A stretch of 64,000 nucleotides of DNA from Andalucia godoyi (GCA_009859145.1 VRVR01000023.1:62001-126000), one strand, 5' to 3'; positions 42,501-49,916 are shown, numbered from the stretch's first letter. The notes: generated from the letters alone by a model not told the origin. Translations and numbers: made by a program.

Positions 42501-42543
42501 AACAGCAGAATCTCCTCTGAAGATTTCTGGTGTCATTTACTAA
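33553..42543 (+). CDS. Giant armadillo-repeat protein with C-terminal filamin repeats
   Basis: This 2,996-residue single-exon gene starts at the ATG at 33553 (MGQGNVKNAKVEQDK), a good N-myristoylation consensus. The 19 residues upstream in frame lack similarity. After a Ser/Thr/Lys-rich head (to about 130), armadillo/HEAT-type repeats fill about 140-2540, with recurring motifs such as ALRALANLSEN, VGSISNIALEPENKSLV, EALGRLAEESENRDII and RCIANLSQDKNNKV. From about 2575 to the end there are filamin (ABP280-type) immunoglobulin repeats: DAFGNRILGGGLGIEV, DAHGNELLKGGLTV and DRFGNDLHSSFLPLTVEI. A membrane-attached scaffold linking partners or actin is inferred. It converges with the DCN1-like gene 62 bp away. 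Confidence 0.88.
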   Translation: MGQGNVKNAKVEQDKLPEAEEDAKSLVSSSSPKSEMSPKTTTTATMPLSTSTSTTMILVSPSPSMQSDLKKQHSSLFELPPSPKKKKGSPKMLKKSSPGGSGASPVTSPKSSLNTAREHVDEEEKKKEKSKHEMARDDFFDHFRKHVQVCFKGNREQQLSVALLFEEVLCDADCQFFLSEKENGLDALFSLFRADDEKILEHSSRCIAYLATVGDDVRRTMALRDVLDRSVRFLGHKNWKISMNCVAAVCNISYETKLAESIVDNYEVCPTIVGLLKHKRLDVIQQAARCCAQIASNGKYYRDMLLSLKIVPILIAGLTIKDSRTLFQICRVIGELTKDVEVAAGFIKKGVLPRLLDIVAHDQEMPRLEASKIIANMSEIDAEKKEIFEAAEESLINAAQFASLDVKIHALRALANLSENDEVRTSEDIEQQEEEEQHFRAELNNILRDFVQRLVTDPIFAVFMHCSEEEQTPEVFASLGYRPFVAPIDLQIIKKRVEEWYYTNLVSFKADVLLIVDTVKATTNASSDDPYSLFAKMEALQFLVEEMVKKVEMEQPLLVRITNAYKSRLQVRRSLEHARMSIIAGGAVSLIPFFISSDNDLLFHLSRLMANCVVPQYNQQRIIRDGELEPVNHVLRFHDDEQTLTEILRFLGNLAQLDEAKIRYPKLGFLEEIIKFARSESQLLQRFSMRCLATMSTLQASRVHIRDAGGLQIIANCVCFGSPEVRTEAIKAMAWMVEDEPSRQLVFESGAFNVVLIVVASAKGPERSLHTWQACRLLSQMAASPKCRSTMVLMGAIPVVLKTCEEFMGRNPVHGYDCSVCQKPFESVRYACLFLYFLSQEDSLLSDLQVCGTHRIMLQLAVESTDAWIRQYSMACLANVLAKQDVQDWFYEEEAFVRILDFAQDENEDIIGTSIGVLASCAMHESMRETIVENGIIERCVEILKDKAISDGIGEADAIAKSEACRLLGNVCSEAEYAECADDLQACEELVRLISQSDDQQVQKNAARAIESLTADSDYFRLKFAQELDAIVPLIALASSPFPFVQQHAVGSISNIALEPENKSLVVDSGAVAALVHLTLSKHASVQSRAAEALGRLAEESENRDIIADEEAIRPLVNLLRSSDSTVREKSIEALLNLGQKNAENQYGMYMEGALDRALALLQDANESTKSLAYDLVSRMAENDMIKGLLLEKGAYEPIILMAQAPAVEPRRHCSSILLRLADDDNHRENLLRHDIGRIVQELGICQDVIIAGNGIKLMQSFCLDDAVLSKYILTPFTAEMSSSLLEVRKLEKKRPWKAQLFLGPQRSQSQRDSIGGRRRSTCHDVVETESAQLRVSRDSIPVPEGYGHLIFCQWIYCCVSYIGSRTANLQRQSLILLSVLCATLEPHHADFLAAERSLDCIGRLLHCVRSLDAGTKALALNVLSKLTAVSNVARTKAATHRRFKHVIRSLSLYDKLLRVSSPAKIWVDWDACRLLANCAALPSLQKLLYGNTEILLSITRLLRNTNVSVRVEALRCIANLSQDKNNKVHIGSNRSLVHSILKHLTSEYVTLQQFAVEALAHLVVASENIDRLMMVSKEIFQSSETGQAATSDPLVNVLQQLCHSRDEEVVRHSIRALASLTTRVAFKRSLYLKEMIESVILDLMYSQNVEIIQSATKCMGNVAMNEQIKSVVVLDTKLLQKIVAGLMHVAVSRPSLDSVAEVSRAIAYLATDRPFVDCLLRNEGMETVVSMIQCPVTSFAGIIQTEVATCIQIAADALRASATFLDSHGDAKAAWLKYGGLENTCVVTTQSADMILQYWSCRSLQTLSHTKDERHTIVHAGGYRLFAALCRTSYDEVILFSTSMVIEFMENINEIREFHMSGGTEALALFLMTDKVEICDSVVKAITILAEDQETVESFLGLEIVSSCVALLDSKSFLIRQNCMKILADCSLNGTCEESVVSLGTLNRCMEALEPSSDIRHFISLGSRHPSVLFLRESLRALCNLAFRTDAQQGLFRSGIVGRLLGLLSVDPQTVPSSFTETLVDLQKFTMITLAYISFEQSFRPQIASLALMAIRRMMDHPEPLVGAYAASIMGNIVEEAALMKYVQTCRPLVASVKKLLLAPKSEAVGSELDVVDLTAKAFANMSGSMDLEEEVSKVHIIPTIIRLLPEVPEWFLNSHRKQPEKKLSFHECFPEVNEEKVEDLCRCIANICVLKTENKLECVAQGGHKRLLFIVSVLQEDLAVTLQAARALGFISEDEKNAKEISNFGGVAAMACLMNNNSVRELRLLSLRTLAPIAFIPEQREVILQHIDSFSFVIRSIKEKDEETAFWSLKFLKNILHHEAAVERMLADGALQSLMLIFSDMARSIRCVQTAIDVLHEHRENEDIQVIMLQEREAQALLPHTASSFLSVQSKVIEIFVSLSKNSRNHRSLLESQAIHRLVSFVYSPVHLHFELALQFVFNIVGEESNAEWAPNLMNRLGLLPFLVDLMLALKRSGKEVFTHKLAYEILKKISVSEEVCYAVLEAGGTEAVDFLDIKISEDPVPLPRLIDGEIHSSSLQHFKYAVKRVIMWNRMRAAEGPLYPPACVVSGGGLAGGEAGTPVVIFVSSRDRFERRRKDTSRGLFTVAAVNERTKETIQFSETVVRNIYQFSSDQFTLVGRYLLSVTTASGEHVDQSPYILEIAPGNVHHPLCVVHKDDLQHGFIRAGQKSNFRIEAKDAFGNRILGGGLGIEVRMVYFGSQTSRLRKGVQIVDESVAWCKVNDPDDGFLEGSLWTKSAGFYELRISLHGAEMHGSPLIFEVYPAGVDPTKSSFNFSGTSSCPAGWLSQGRVITRDAHGNELLKGGLTVRSFASAENGASEEFPVEDLQDGAYIVSIRPSISGKLRISVVVDGQEIIGSGFTMQVYSGPPHIQSFRAVGYGTRKARVGIRNRFLVQARDRFGNDLHSSFLPLTVEIRDASTNVTEDVGVVKTGGDGKYRVEYEVTVVKPFHIYILSDGIPTAESPLKISGVIY

Positions 42544-42605
42544 TATCGTACAAGAGAAAGGGGGAATTACAGTTCTGTGTTTTAAATATAAAAAACCGGT
42601 GAGAA

Positions 42606-43522
42606 CTATGATGACGGGACAGACGCGAGATACTGCGGTTGCTTTTGAACCCATTCCACGTATTCATCAATGACACTCGGCCAAGCAAGGTCTTCTTTGT
42701 AATTAGCAACGGAGAGAGGATACGCAATGATGAAATCCAAGAACATCGTCCAGGTATCCTTTGAAACAGCCTTCTTGTAGACTTGCGAGACAAACTCGAT
42801 CCACAAAGACAACAGTGTGTACCGCGGTGACAGCAACATTGGCCAAGCCATCGCAGCAACATCGGGAGCCATGGATTTTTGGCTGGGATCCTTCATAAAA
42901 GAGAAGCAGTACACATAGAATTGTTTGAACAGAGTGGCGTTCGACATGTAGTTCTTCTCGGCGATCGTGAGATTTTTCGAAAGCAGCCCGATCGTGTCTG
43001 AGGACAATCGTTGGCAGACAAGGAGGAATTCCACTCTTTGAATACAATAATTTTGTGCACAGCCGGATAAATAGCAGAAGAAGACAAAAGTCATGGAAGT
43101 GATGTCAATCCCAAGGGCGTCCGCGAGAGCAGACAGGCCAGGTCCTGATATCGAATCCTCGGAAGGATCGGCACCGCCGTTGATGCCCGTCTTTTTGAAA
43201 TTATCGAACATCTCGTCAATCTTCTTGGGGTTCGCATTCTTGAGCATTCTCGCGAAATCATGCTCGTGTTCGAAATAGTAATCCACGGCTTGCTGGACAT
43301 TGCCTCCAGACTTGCGAAGCGACTCTATAGCAATTTGCTCGCTGTTCCACAAAAAAAAAAATTTGACAATTTCAGAATAAACTATTCGACTCATCAAAGA
43401 ACAAACAACTCCGTCGTTCATTCCAATTGTTTGGAAATTGTGGAAATTTAAATCTTTGAAAACACATACTTGGCATGAGAAACCACTTCCAAAAATTGGC
43501 GTACAGATCTTTGGGCAAGCAT
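42606..43522 (-). CDS. DCN1-like neddylation factor (one intron)
   Basis: Exons 43470-43522 and 42606-43341 (minus strand) join into 262 codons: an N-terminal UBA-like domain (RSVRQFLEVVSHAN|EQIAIESL...VQQAVDYYFEH) and a PONY/DUF298 domain (MTFVFFCYLSGCAQNYCIQR, DTWTMFLDFI, AWPSVIDEYVEWVQ). DCN1 proteins act as E3 co-factors for cullin neddylation. The intron of 128 bp has donor GTATGT and acceptor ACAG after a T-rich tract, and is supported by the UBA continuity across it. The continuous frame upstream of the acceptor (to 43544) is intron sequence. The stop lies 62 bp from the convergent giant gene. Confidence 0.9.
43342..43469 (-). other. Spliceosomal intron of the DCN1-like gene
   Basis: The donor is GTATGTGT and the acceptor TTTTTTTTTTTGTGGAACAG. 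The length is 128 bp. It is the clearest intron in the window and a template for judging other junctions. Confidence 0.85.
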
Positions 43523-43926
43523 CAATGATTGACAATAATAACACGAGTCTTTACTTTTTGCCTTGTCTGGATTGACTGAGCAACAGCTTGGTTTCTGTAC
43601 TTTTAAATAAATAAAACGCAAAAAAAGACTTTCTCTCTCTGTTTGCCTTTGTTTTTTTGTTTTTGTTTTTTCCAGCTTCCTTTGGGTCCAGTCCTGGTCT
43701 CAATGGGTCTCAATGCTTTCTGCCTTGATGCTTGGAGCCTTTTCCTTTCCTTTTCTTTCTTTGCTTCTCTTTTTCTGCTGCTCTTCTGCTTGACCGTGAA
43801 TTCTGCAGAGACGCATCATAATCGGAGCCTTGTTCCTGTTTCTAGATTGTGAGGTTTTATTATTATTAATTTTTTTGTTTTGGTCTTTGGATTTTTATTA
43901 TTTTCTTTTTCTGTGTTGATCAAAAA
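43523..43926. other. Divergent spacer, DCN1-like / LYR gene
   Basis: This T-rich spacer of 404 bp is probably the shared promoter. No gene is seen; a 69-residue frame here is hydrophobic T-rich translation. Confidence 0.4.
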
Positions 43927-44145
43927 ATGGTTACCACTGGTGTTCCGCCTCGGATGATCCTTTCGCTTTATCGCGAAATCGTACGCAAAGGAGAGCAAAC
44001 ACTTGTTCTTACTGATCTGGAGTTTTTCCGGCGAAAAGTGCGATCTGAATTCGAAGCCGGCCGCCGTGAGCTTAAACCAGAGAATGTGTCTCTTTTGTTC
44101 CAGGCAGGTAAGCGGTTTGCATCGAAATTAGGAGGTCTGCTGTAG
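43927..44145 (+). CDS. LYR-motif mitochondrial protein
   Basis: This 72-residue product contains the LYR signature near its start (MILSLYREIVRKGEQ), followed by the downstream Phe and Arg-rich helix (FFRRKVRSEFEAGRREL) typical of the complex-1 LYR family. These small proteins act in the mitochondrial matrix in Fe-S cluster delivery or respiratory complex assembly, usually bound to acyl carrier protein. The exact member (LYRM-type) cannot be told. A GTAAGC near the end (44110) could be a donor, but the read-through frame ends naturally 11 codons later. Confidence 0.75.
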   Translation: MVTTGVPPRMILSLYREIVRKGEQTLVLTDLEFFRRKVRSEFEAGRRELKPENVSLLFQAGKRFASKLGGLL

Positions 44146-44371
44146 TTGTCTTCGTTCTCAATGATGTTTCTGAGGAATGCACATCTTTTTTTATTTTTAC
44201 AGTATGATTGGGTGCGGAGTGCGTACTTGCGCCGGGGGGGTGTATGTATGTGTTGGAGGTGGGGGCGAGTTAACAGCTATCTATTCGTTCAGTGTCGAAA
44301 AAGCACGGTGTCTTGCGTCTGACCATCTTGCGATTTGATTCTTTTATTATTGTTTTATTTATTATTGTTAA

Positions 44372-44545
44372 TGTATTGTACAAATTCATGTCCCCAAGCG
44401 CGAAAAGTGTGCATGTCCAGAGGTGATGGATCGAGATTGGAATGGGACCCGGAACATTTACTTGAAGAACAGGGTGCACATGTACTTGTGTGTGTTGGGG
44501 CCAGCTCTCTTGACAACTGGTTCGAAGGATCAATTGTCATGCAAC
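44372..44545 (+). pseudogene. Fanzor/TnpB relic: zinc-knuckle and RuvC-III end
   Basis: In one frame (44372 onward) the sequence reads KREKCACPEVMDRDWNGTRN followed by IYLKNRV. This matches the end of TnpB/Fanzor nucleases, where a CxxC half of the zinc ribbon is followed by the RuvC-III Asp in a D-R-D-x-N-G-x-R-x-I motif. No start codon, N-terminal wedge, RuvC-I or RuvC-II region is present in the kilobase around it, so this is a fragment. The segment and about 60 bp downstream are similar to the relic at 58277-58363 (GATCGAGATTGG, then GTGTGTTGG-GGCC). Active Fanzors are RNA-guided DNA endonucleases carried by transposons. Confidence 0.6.
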
Positions 44546-45154
44546 AATGCAATAGATGCAGCGTATACCGCAGGCGTGGGATTGTGTTCCATTCCGAAGT
44601 GCTCGGGCGTTTTTGCTTGCCTTTTGGAGCTAGGCAACATTCGTTCAATGAAATGCTGCCCCGCCGCGTGCTTTGCGGTACGCCGAACACGATCAGATTG
44701 TGCCGAAGATCATGGCAGCTGCTCCGTACGCCGCGATTGCTAGGAAGCATCGGAATTACTTTGAAAAAGAAGTCGCGAAGTTTTCGACAAGAAAGGAATT
44801 CACGCTTTCAGCATTGTGGCCATATTTAGCGGCGGGTATTCATATTTCCCGTTTTGGCAATGGCATTCCCAGCCTTCGAAACGTCCTTCCAGGGTTGTAT
44901 GCGAGCAGATTTTGAGGCGTCTCCTGCTGCCTGATCCAAAAAGGAGATTTTCCGACTTTGTCACAGCTCAACTGTGCATATCGTGGATGCCACGCCGGCA
45001 ACGAATCAGAGAGGGAAGGGGAGGTTTGGGAGGTTTTAAACGTTCACTCTGCAACGTTTTATACGTCCATGGATTCTCCTTCTTCTTCATTATTTCTTCC
45101 AAAACAGCAACAAAAGACATCGAGGAGTAGTAAGCGAGCCGCAGAGGGGTTAAA

Positions 45155-45213
45155 AATAAAAAAAAAAGAAAAAGAAAAAGAAAAAGAAAAAGAAAAAGAA
45201 AAAGAAAAAGAAA
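45155..45213 (+). repeat. (AAAAAG)n microsatellite
   Basis: A tandem hexanucleotide array of about 59 bp ends 14 bp before the ATG of the Myb-like gene at 45228. Confidence 0.95.
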
Positions 45214-45227
45214 AATAATACCAAAAG

Positions 45228-46409
45228 ATGACCAAATACGCTCGTTGGACAGCTCGAGAGAACCGTGATTTGCTGGATGCACATGCAGCAAATCCTGGAA
45301 AATGGAAAGCTATCAGCGAGGCTGTTGGTACACGAGATCCAGAGTCTTGCCGCATGCAGTTTACTCGAAAGATAAATCCGTTACTGAACATGTCGCCGTG
45401 GTTGTGGCGAGAGGTCATGCTGATGATTCTGATATGTAAACAGTATGCAGAGGAAGAAGGTCGCATCCGATTCTCCAAGGTCAAGGTGTACATGAGTGGC
45501 AGACCTGACAGCGAGTGCAAAAAGTACTTTGCATGGGTGAACAATGGTCGACATGCACTGGATTCCATCATGTCCAAGGCAGATCTGTACAACGTCGACA
45601 TTGAAACTGCGGTTCGCGAACAGCTGCTGTCGAAATTACCTCATGGCGTGTCCGAAATGTATGTTTCCTCTTCGCGAAAGGATCCTGTGAAGAAACTCAT
45701 GGCGGCGTTGTTGTACGTCGGACTCAGCCTCCCGTCGTTGCGAAACTCTCTAGACCTCTTCGTGGATGCCGGATTTGATAGCCGACTGTTTGAGAACCTC
45801 AGAATGCCTACACTGCTTCCAGCAGCCTCGCTTGTTGCACGGTCGTCTTCCAGTAACGCAAATAACACCCAAGCCCGCAGTGACGGATCGCACCTTTTCC
45901 ATTTCCTGTCCGTGAGCTCGTCCTCACGGAAACCTGAGAGTCCTCCCTCGTCAGCTCCTTTTTCTGAGGGATTGCACGCCAGTTCAAATGAAGCCGAACA
46001 GATGGTCACTGTTCCATCTCAGGCTTCTCAAGTGCTACAACCAATCGCTCCACAGTCGCACAACGCTGAATCACGTCGGACAAGCACCACAATCCGACAC
46101 GCTTCTTTTTCCTTCTCCACAATTTCCTTGGAGTTGGCAGACGCGCTGCAGGAATCGTATTTTTTAGAGACTGCCGTGACACTGAAAGAAGCAGTGACCT
46201 TTGAGAGTCTTCCCGAGACTTACCGACCGGCATTCCGCAGCCGTTTCCGGAACGTGCAGTTCGGATCCGGGAATTCATCGCTTTCTGTGCTTCTAGAAGA
46301 CAGGATTCGGCGTCTGAGCGAGGATCTCATGAGAAGCTCTTTTCTCGGACTGAACGATATAGTCCATGATTTTACGATGCCTGTGTTTCTGGATTTTGAG
46401 CCATTTTGA
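45228..46409 (+). CDS. Myb/SANT-like protein
   Basis: This 393-residue protein has two Myb-like repeats in the first 105 residues: ARWTARENRDLLDAHAANPG.WKAISEAVG.R....CRMQF, then SPWLWREVMLMILICKQY...IRFSKVKVYMSGRPDSECKKYF. The rest is Ser-rich with an ordered patch near the C-terminus (LSVLLEDRIRRLSEDLMRSS). It is probably a nuclear DNA-binding or chromatin protein, similar in layout to the Myb factor at 19138-21567 but not closely alike in sequence. The ATG follows an A-rich array typical of a leader. Confidence 0.75.
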   Translation: MTKYARWTARENRDLLDAHAANPGKWKAISEAVGTRDPESCRMQFTRKINPLLNMSPWLWREVMLMILICKQYAEEEGRIRFSKVKVYMSGRPDSECKKYFAWVNNGRHALDSIMSKADLYNVDIETAVREQLLSKLPHGVSEMYVSSSRKDPVKKLMAALLYVGLSLPSLRNSLDLFVDAGFDSRLFENLRMPTLLPAASLVARSSSSNANNTQARSDGSHLFHFLSVSSSSRKPESPPSSAPFSEGLHASSNEAEQMVTVPSQASQVLQPIAPQSHNAESRRTSTTIRHASFSFSTISLELADALQESYFLETAVTLKEAVTFESLPETYRPAFRSRFRNVQFGSGNSSLSVLLEDRIRRLSEDLMRSSFLGLNDIVHDFTMPVFLDFEPF

Positions 46410-46700
46410 ATCTGGCCTCCCTCTTCTTTTTATCACATCGATGAATCAATGAATGAATTTCGAGATGATGTATTGGATCTTTGACTGATGCATTCCTGTG
46501 TTGATTCTAGTTTTCTGCAGCGAATGCAGCCCCACTTCTGTGGGAAAATGTCGTATTAAACCAGATGCATATTGAACACGAAGTTTCTGTTTTCATCTCC
46601 TTTCCCCTTCCTGCTCCTCGTTCTTGAGATGTAAAATCTGTACATTGGATGAGAATGTTGAAACGGGATCAGTGTGCCCGTCGAACAGAGAGAACAGACA
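46410..46700. other. Short convergent spacer
   Basis: The 3' flanks of the Myb-like gene (+) and the acylated unknown (-). Nothing else is seen. Confidence 0.4.
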
Positions 46701-47426
46701 CTATAGAGCAGCAGCACTAGGATCTCGCTTGCTCTTCCACACCGCAACTTGCGCTCCCATTTTTCTATACACAACGAATGCAGCGCCGCCATCCTGTCCA
46801 GCGGATTGCGAGACAGAGATGATACTCTTGCGACCCATTTTACATTCCAGGTACTCGTTGTTTCCAAACTTCCTAAACTGTTCTTTGACAGAGTCTGCAC
46901 CAAGAGCATAAAAGAATTCGGCCATGAAAGAAATCGGAAGCGTGACAACAAGCGGCTTCTGCGGGAACACCATGAATTCTGGTCGCTGCTCATCCCCCAT
47001 GTCATTCCTGAGGACACAGACGAGCCGTGCTGGAAAGGACGTTTCGTTTTCAAAGATCAGGGACAATTTGGCAAGAGAATCAAAATCCTGAGCAGAGGAC
47101 GAACGACAGAGTTGCATGATTTCCGAAATTTCGGATTCATTGATCTCACGAGCGCCAATTCCATATGCCTTTTTGCTGCTGCTGTTGGTATCCCGATAAA
47201 TGCTGTAGTAGGAATACTGCCTGCTGCTCTTACTCTGCATCAAACTCCGTTTTGGCATCCCTGGATGATCTTCTGCAATGTCTTCATCCGCAATGGAGTC
47301 ACTCGGAATTTCGAGGCTGAGCTTTCTCACGCGGGACGATTCCACTTGTTCGTCCTCAAATCTGTCGACTTCGCCGCTGTTATCATCTTTGTCAATCACA
47401 GCAGCTTTCGAAAACGTGCACCCCAT
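46701..47426 (-). CDS. Unknown protein with dual-acylation-like N-terminus
   Basis: This 241-residue protein starts MGCTFSKAAVIDKDD. Gly2/Cys3/Ser6 is a classic myristoylation plus palmitoylation signal, so membrane attachment is expected. The first 110 residues are acidic and Ser-rich. The C-terminal 130 residues look like a beta-rich domain (LIFENETSFPARLVCVLRND, FPQKPLVVTLPISFMAEFFY) ending KMGAQVAVWKSKR. The pattern N-x-T-S followed by paired strands resembles the C-terminal domain of the acylated unknown at 30079-31287; relatedness is only suggestive. No known family is recognised. Confidence 0.65.
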   Translation of the reverse strand: MGCTFSKAAVIDKDDNSGEVDRFEDEQVESSRVRKLSLEIPSDSIADEDIAEDHPGMPKRSLMQSKSSRQYSYYSIYRDTNSSSKKAYGIGAREINESEISEIMQLCRSSSAQDFDSLAKLSLIFENETSFPARLVCVLRNDMGDEQRPEFMVFPQKPLVVTLPISFMAEFFYALGADSVKEQFRKFGNNEYLECKMGRKSIISVSQSAGQDGGAAFVVYRKMGAQVAVWKSKRDPSAAAL

Positions 47427-48273
47427 CTGCGCTGAAGCTCGTTTTAAAAGACGTAGCGGGAGACGCAGACGGAGAAGGAGAATGAAAGAGAACCCTCACT
47501 CCTATCAGAAAAAGAAAACCCTTGGCGAAACAAAAACTCGCTTTGAATGAAGCACGCAAAACCAAGCTGAGAAACATCTGCTCTATTCGCATCAAACGGA
47601 AAAAAGCTGCCGTAATTGCAACAGCCAAATGCCGATGTTCCTGATGCTCGAAATCACACGTGTGGTAAATGCAAAAAATCCAACATTGGCAAGACGCAAC
47701 CCAAGAGCAAAGTTCCCATTTTTTTAATTACTTTTTTTTCATATCCGAGAGTGGATCGGAACTCTAAAGGATTTGACACTGCCCCCCTCAAACATATCAC
47801 CTCTGAAAACCAACAAAGGCAACAACAAGATAATAAATGAATTAGAAAGCCCAGTCAAAGACGATGACCACATCAAAGCACCAAACCGTTAACGACTGTC
47901 CGAGGAATGCACGGCAGGAACAAGAGTATCGTGAAAGCGGCAATTTGTGCCACGACACCAAAGGAGAGATAGCATGTGTTCCTCTCACAACAGTTCAATG
48001 ACTGGAGCGAGAGGGAGGAAGAGAATGTGATATTTTTTTTACTGTGCTGAAAACTTAAAGGTGAATAAAACTCCATTTACTGCGTCTTTCTGCTCGTTCG
48101 CTGGAACCTACCTGATCTCGCAGGCTCGCAGGCTGCATAGACAGATTGGGGGAAAACAGAAAGAAACATGAAGAGGAACGACTAGTGACCAAAGAAGCAC
48201 TGCAGCTGCACAAGAGGTGTGATTCTGGATTGCATAAGGAAGTTTGAGTCGAGTGCGGTAATTTAACAGTATT
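47427..48273. other. Intergenic region, no gene seen
   Basis: This region of more than 800 bp is AT-rich in parts. Short frames are unconvincing, and no RNA gene is recognised. Confidence 0.4.
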
Positions 48274-48555
48274 TCATGTCCTCCCCGGATCTCTCACGGA
48301 GACACCAAAAACGACGGTGAATCTTTTGCGTCCAGGACGGAACAGTACTGCATGTCCATCAGGAATGGACGACTGGATGGACACGCAAACTCCCCGGAGG
48401 TGCATCAGCCGACGGAAGGCCAGCAGACGTGAGACACGGAACGCAGGGTTTACCCAGTTTGCCAGCATTGACTGCTCTGACGTATCTTCCGATGGAATCA
48501 CGACCCATTCCGCAAAAAGAAATTTTCCAGCGGAAGCCCACACTCTGCTTTGCAT
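48274..48555 (-). CDS. Small hypothetical ORF, possibly a terminal exon
   Basis: A 93-codon ATG frame reads like coding sequence (GKFLFAEWVVIPSEDTSEQS; RKRFTVVFGVSVRDPG) but matches no family I know. An acceptor-like GCAAAGCAG just inside the start means it could instead be the last exon of a spliced minus-strand gene whose upstream exons were not found. Confidence 0.3.
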   Translation of the reverse strand: MQSRVWASAGKFLFAEWVVIPSEDTSEQSMLANWVNPAFRVSRLLAFRRLMHLRGVCVSIQSSIPDGHAVLFRPGRKRFTVVFGVSVRDPGRT

Positions 48556-49022
48556 GTCAATCAGATGCTCACACGCCCGGCCAATCTACGCTTTTCTTCG
48601 TTGCGAATTGCCCGCAGTGCCTATTCACAAAAGAGAGCAGGGGAAACACCAGCTTTCAACCATCTTTCCCCAACCTCCCCCTGATGCCCCCCTTCCCTGT
48701 GCCAAGCCACCTTTCCCCACGAAAGCATTTTTTTCACTTGTGCAAAGTTTTGGTTTTTTTGCTGACGTCGTCTTATCTCAGCCTAACCCTCTCTGGTGCA
48801 AAAAAAAGTCCTCTTCTCTTGGATTTCGACCCCTGCAGTCTGTTTTCACTCAAGTGCACTGTCTGTTGAAAAGTCGTCCTGTTTGGTGTTGTTGTTTTGT
48901 TTCGTTTTGTTTTGTTTTGTTTTGTTTTTGTTTTTTTGCTTGTTTGTTTGCTTTCACCAGCGCCTCTGGTCTCTTCTTTCTTCGTTGCCGTCCAAGTTTC
49001 GGAAACACCGTTCCCAAGATCG
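48556..49022. other. Spacer with T-rich leader of Zn2Cys6 gene 2
   Basis: (GTTTT)n-like sequence at 48895-48930 precedes the ATG at 49023. Hydrophobic Phe/Val frames through it are artefacts. Confidence 0.4.
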
Positions 49023-49916
49023 ATGCTTCGCTTGGACTTCTCCGATTGGACGTCCGAGTTCACGAGTGATTCTCTCTGTGGATCAGTGAACTCGTGCCCT
49101 GCAATATGCGATAACTATCCGCATCCTTTCGACGATCCACTCTTATCAGCTGCTTCTGCGACATCTCTCTTTTTTGGCGCATCATCGCTTCCGAATCTTA
49201 CAGCTTCTTTTCCGTTTTCTTCTTTTTCCGACAACCATTCGCATTCTCAGTCAAACTCAAACTCTCACTCTCCAAAGAGTTTCGATTCTGGAGACAGTGA
49301 GGATTTCAGAGAAGTGAATGGATGCCTGTTCCCCCTCACAGACCTCGCGTCATCATCCCTTTCAGTCTCTGCTACTTCTGCAAAGGAAACTGCCACTGGA
49401 ATCACGAGGATGATGATGGTCAGACCGGTTAAGCAACAGCAGAACGGGGAACGGCTGCAGACCCAATGCGAAATGCTGGACAGCCCAGTGGTTGGAACGG
49501 TGAAACGTCGTTGCAATCGGAAACGCGAGAGAAACGATTCAATCGTTACTCTCACCTCTGGAACTGACTCCGCAGGTGTTGTTGCCGATGCAATCGTAGA
49601 AGACAAGGAAACGCCATATGGACATGGAAGTAATTCCCCGCCAAGTCACTCAAAATTGTCGAGCAGCACGCCGACGAGTTCAAGTAGGTACGCAAAGAAG
49701 AGAAAGTCGTGTGTGGAGTGCATCCGGATGCATAGAAGATGCAGCATGGAGAAACCGGCTTGTCAAAGATGCGTTCGACGGAAAATTCCTTGTTGTTATG
49801 TGCATGCTGAGGATGATAGTTCCAATCCAAAGTCCAGTGAAAATCAAAAGCTATGGGCGAGTGCTTCGCTTTCGCAATTGGAGATTGGGACCTTGGATCA
49901 CCATCCTTGCTGTTGA
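49023..49916 (+). CDS. Zn2Cys6 (fungal-type) transcription factor 2
   Basis: This 297-residue protein starts MLRLDFSDWTSEFTSDSL. A binuclear zinc cluster lies at residues 230-257 with C-x2-C-x6-C-x6-C-x2-C-x6-C (CVEC...CQRC), flanked by basic residues (RYAKKRKS). The cluster lies in the C-terminal quarter, while fungal members usually carry it near the N-terminus. The preceding region is Ser/Asp-rich and probably an activation region. The upstream frame to 48897 is Phe/Val-rich leader translation. A spliced C-terminal extension cannot be excluded. The role is inferred as a DNA-binding regulator. Confidence 0.8.
   Translation: MLRLDFSDWTSEFTSDSLCGSVNSCPAICDNYPHPFDDPLLSAASATSLFFGASSLPNLTASFPFSSFSDNHSHSQSNSNSHSPKSFDSGDSEDFREVNGCLFPLTDLASSSLSVSATSAKETATGITRMMMVRPVKQQQNGERLQTQCEMLDSPVVGTVKRRCNRKRERNDSIVTLTSGTDSAGVVADAIVEDKETPYGHGSNSPPSHSKLSSSTPTSSSRYAKKRKSCVECIRMHRRCSMEKPACQRCVRRKIPCCYVHAEDDSSNPKSSENQKLWASASLSQLEIGTLDHHPCC

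Larger units (their letters stand above)
44146..45227. other. Intergenic region carrying a Fanzor relic
   Basis: More than 1 kb lies between the LYR gene and the Myb-like gene. Besides the Fanzor relic at 44372-44545, a later 80-codon frame (44673-44915, YAEHDQIVPKIMAAAPYAA...) looks mildly coding but matches nothing I know. The region ends in an (AAAAAG)n array at 45155-45213. Confidence 0.4.

Noticed and set aside
44673-44915. An 80-codon frame downstream of the Fanzor relic
   Set aside because: It looks mildly coding, but there is no ATG-led gene structure, no family match and no support from neighbours; it was left as a note in the spacer.
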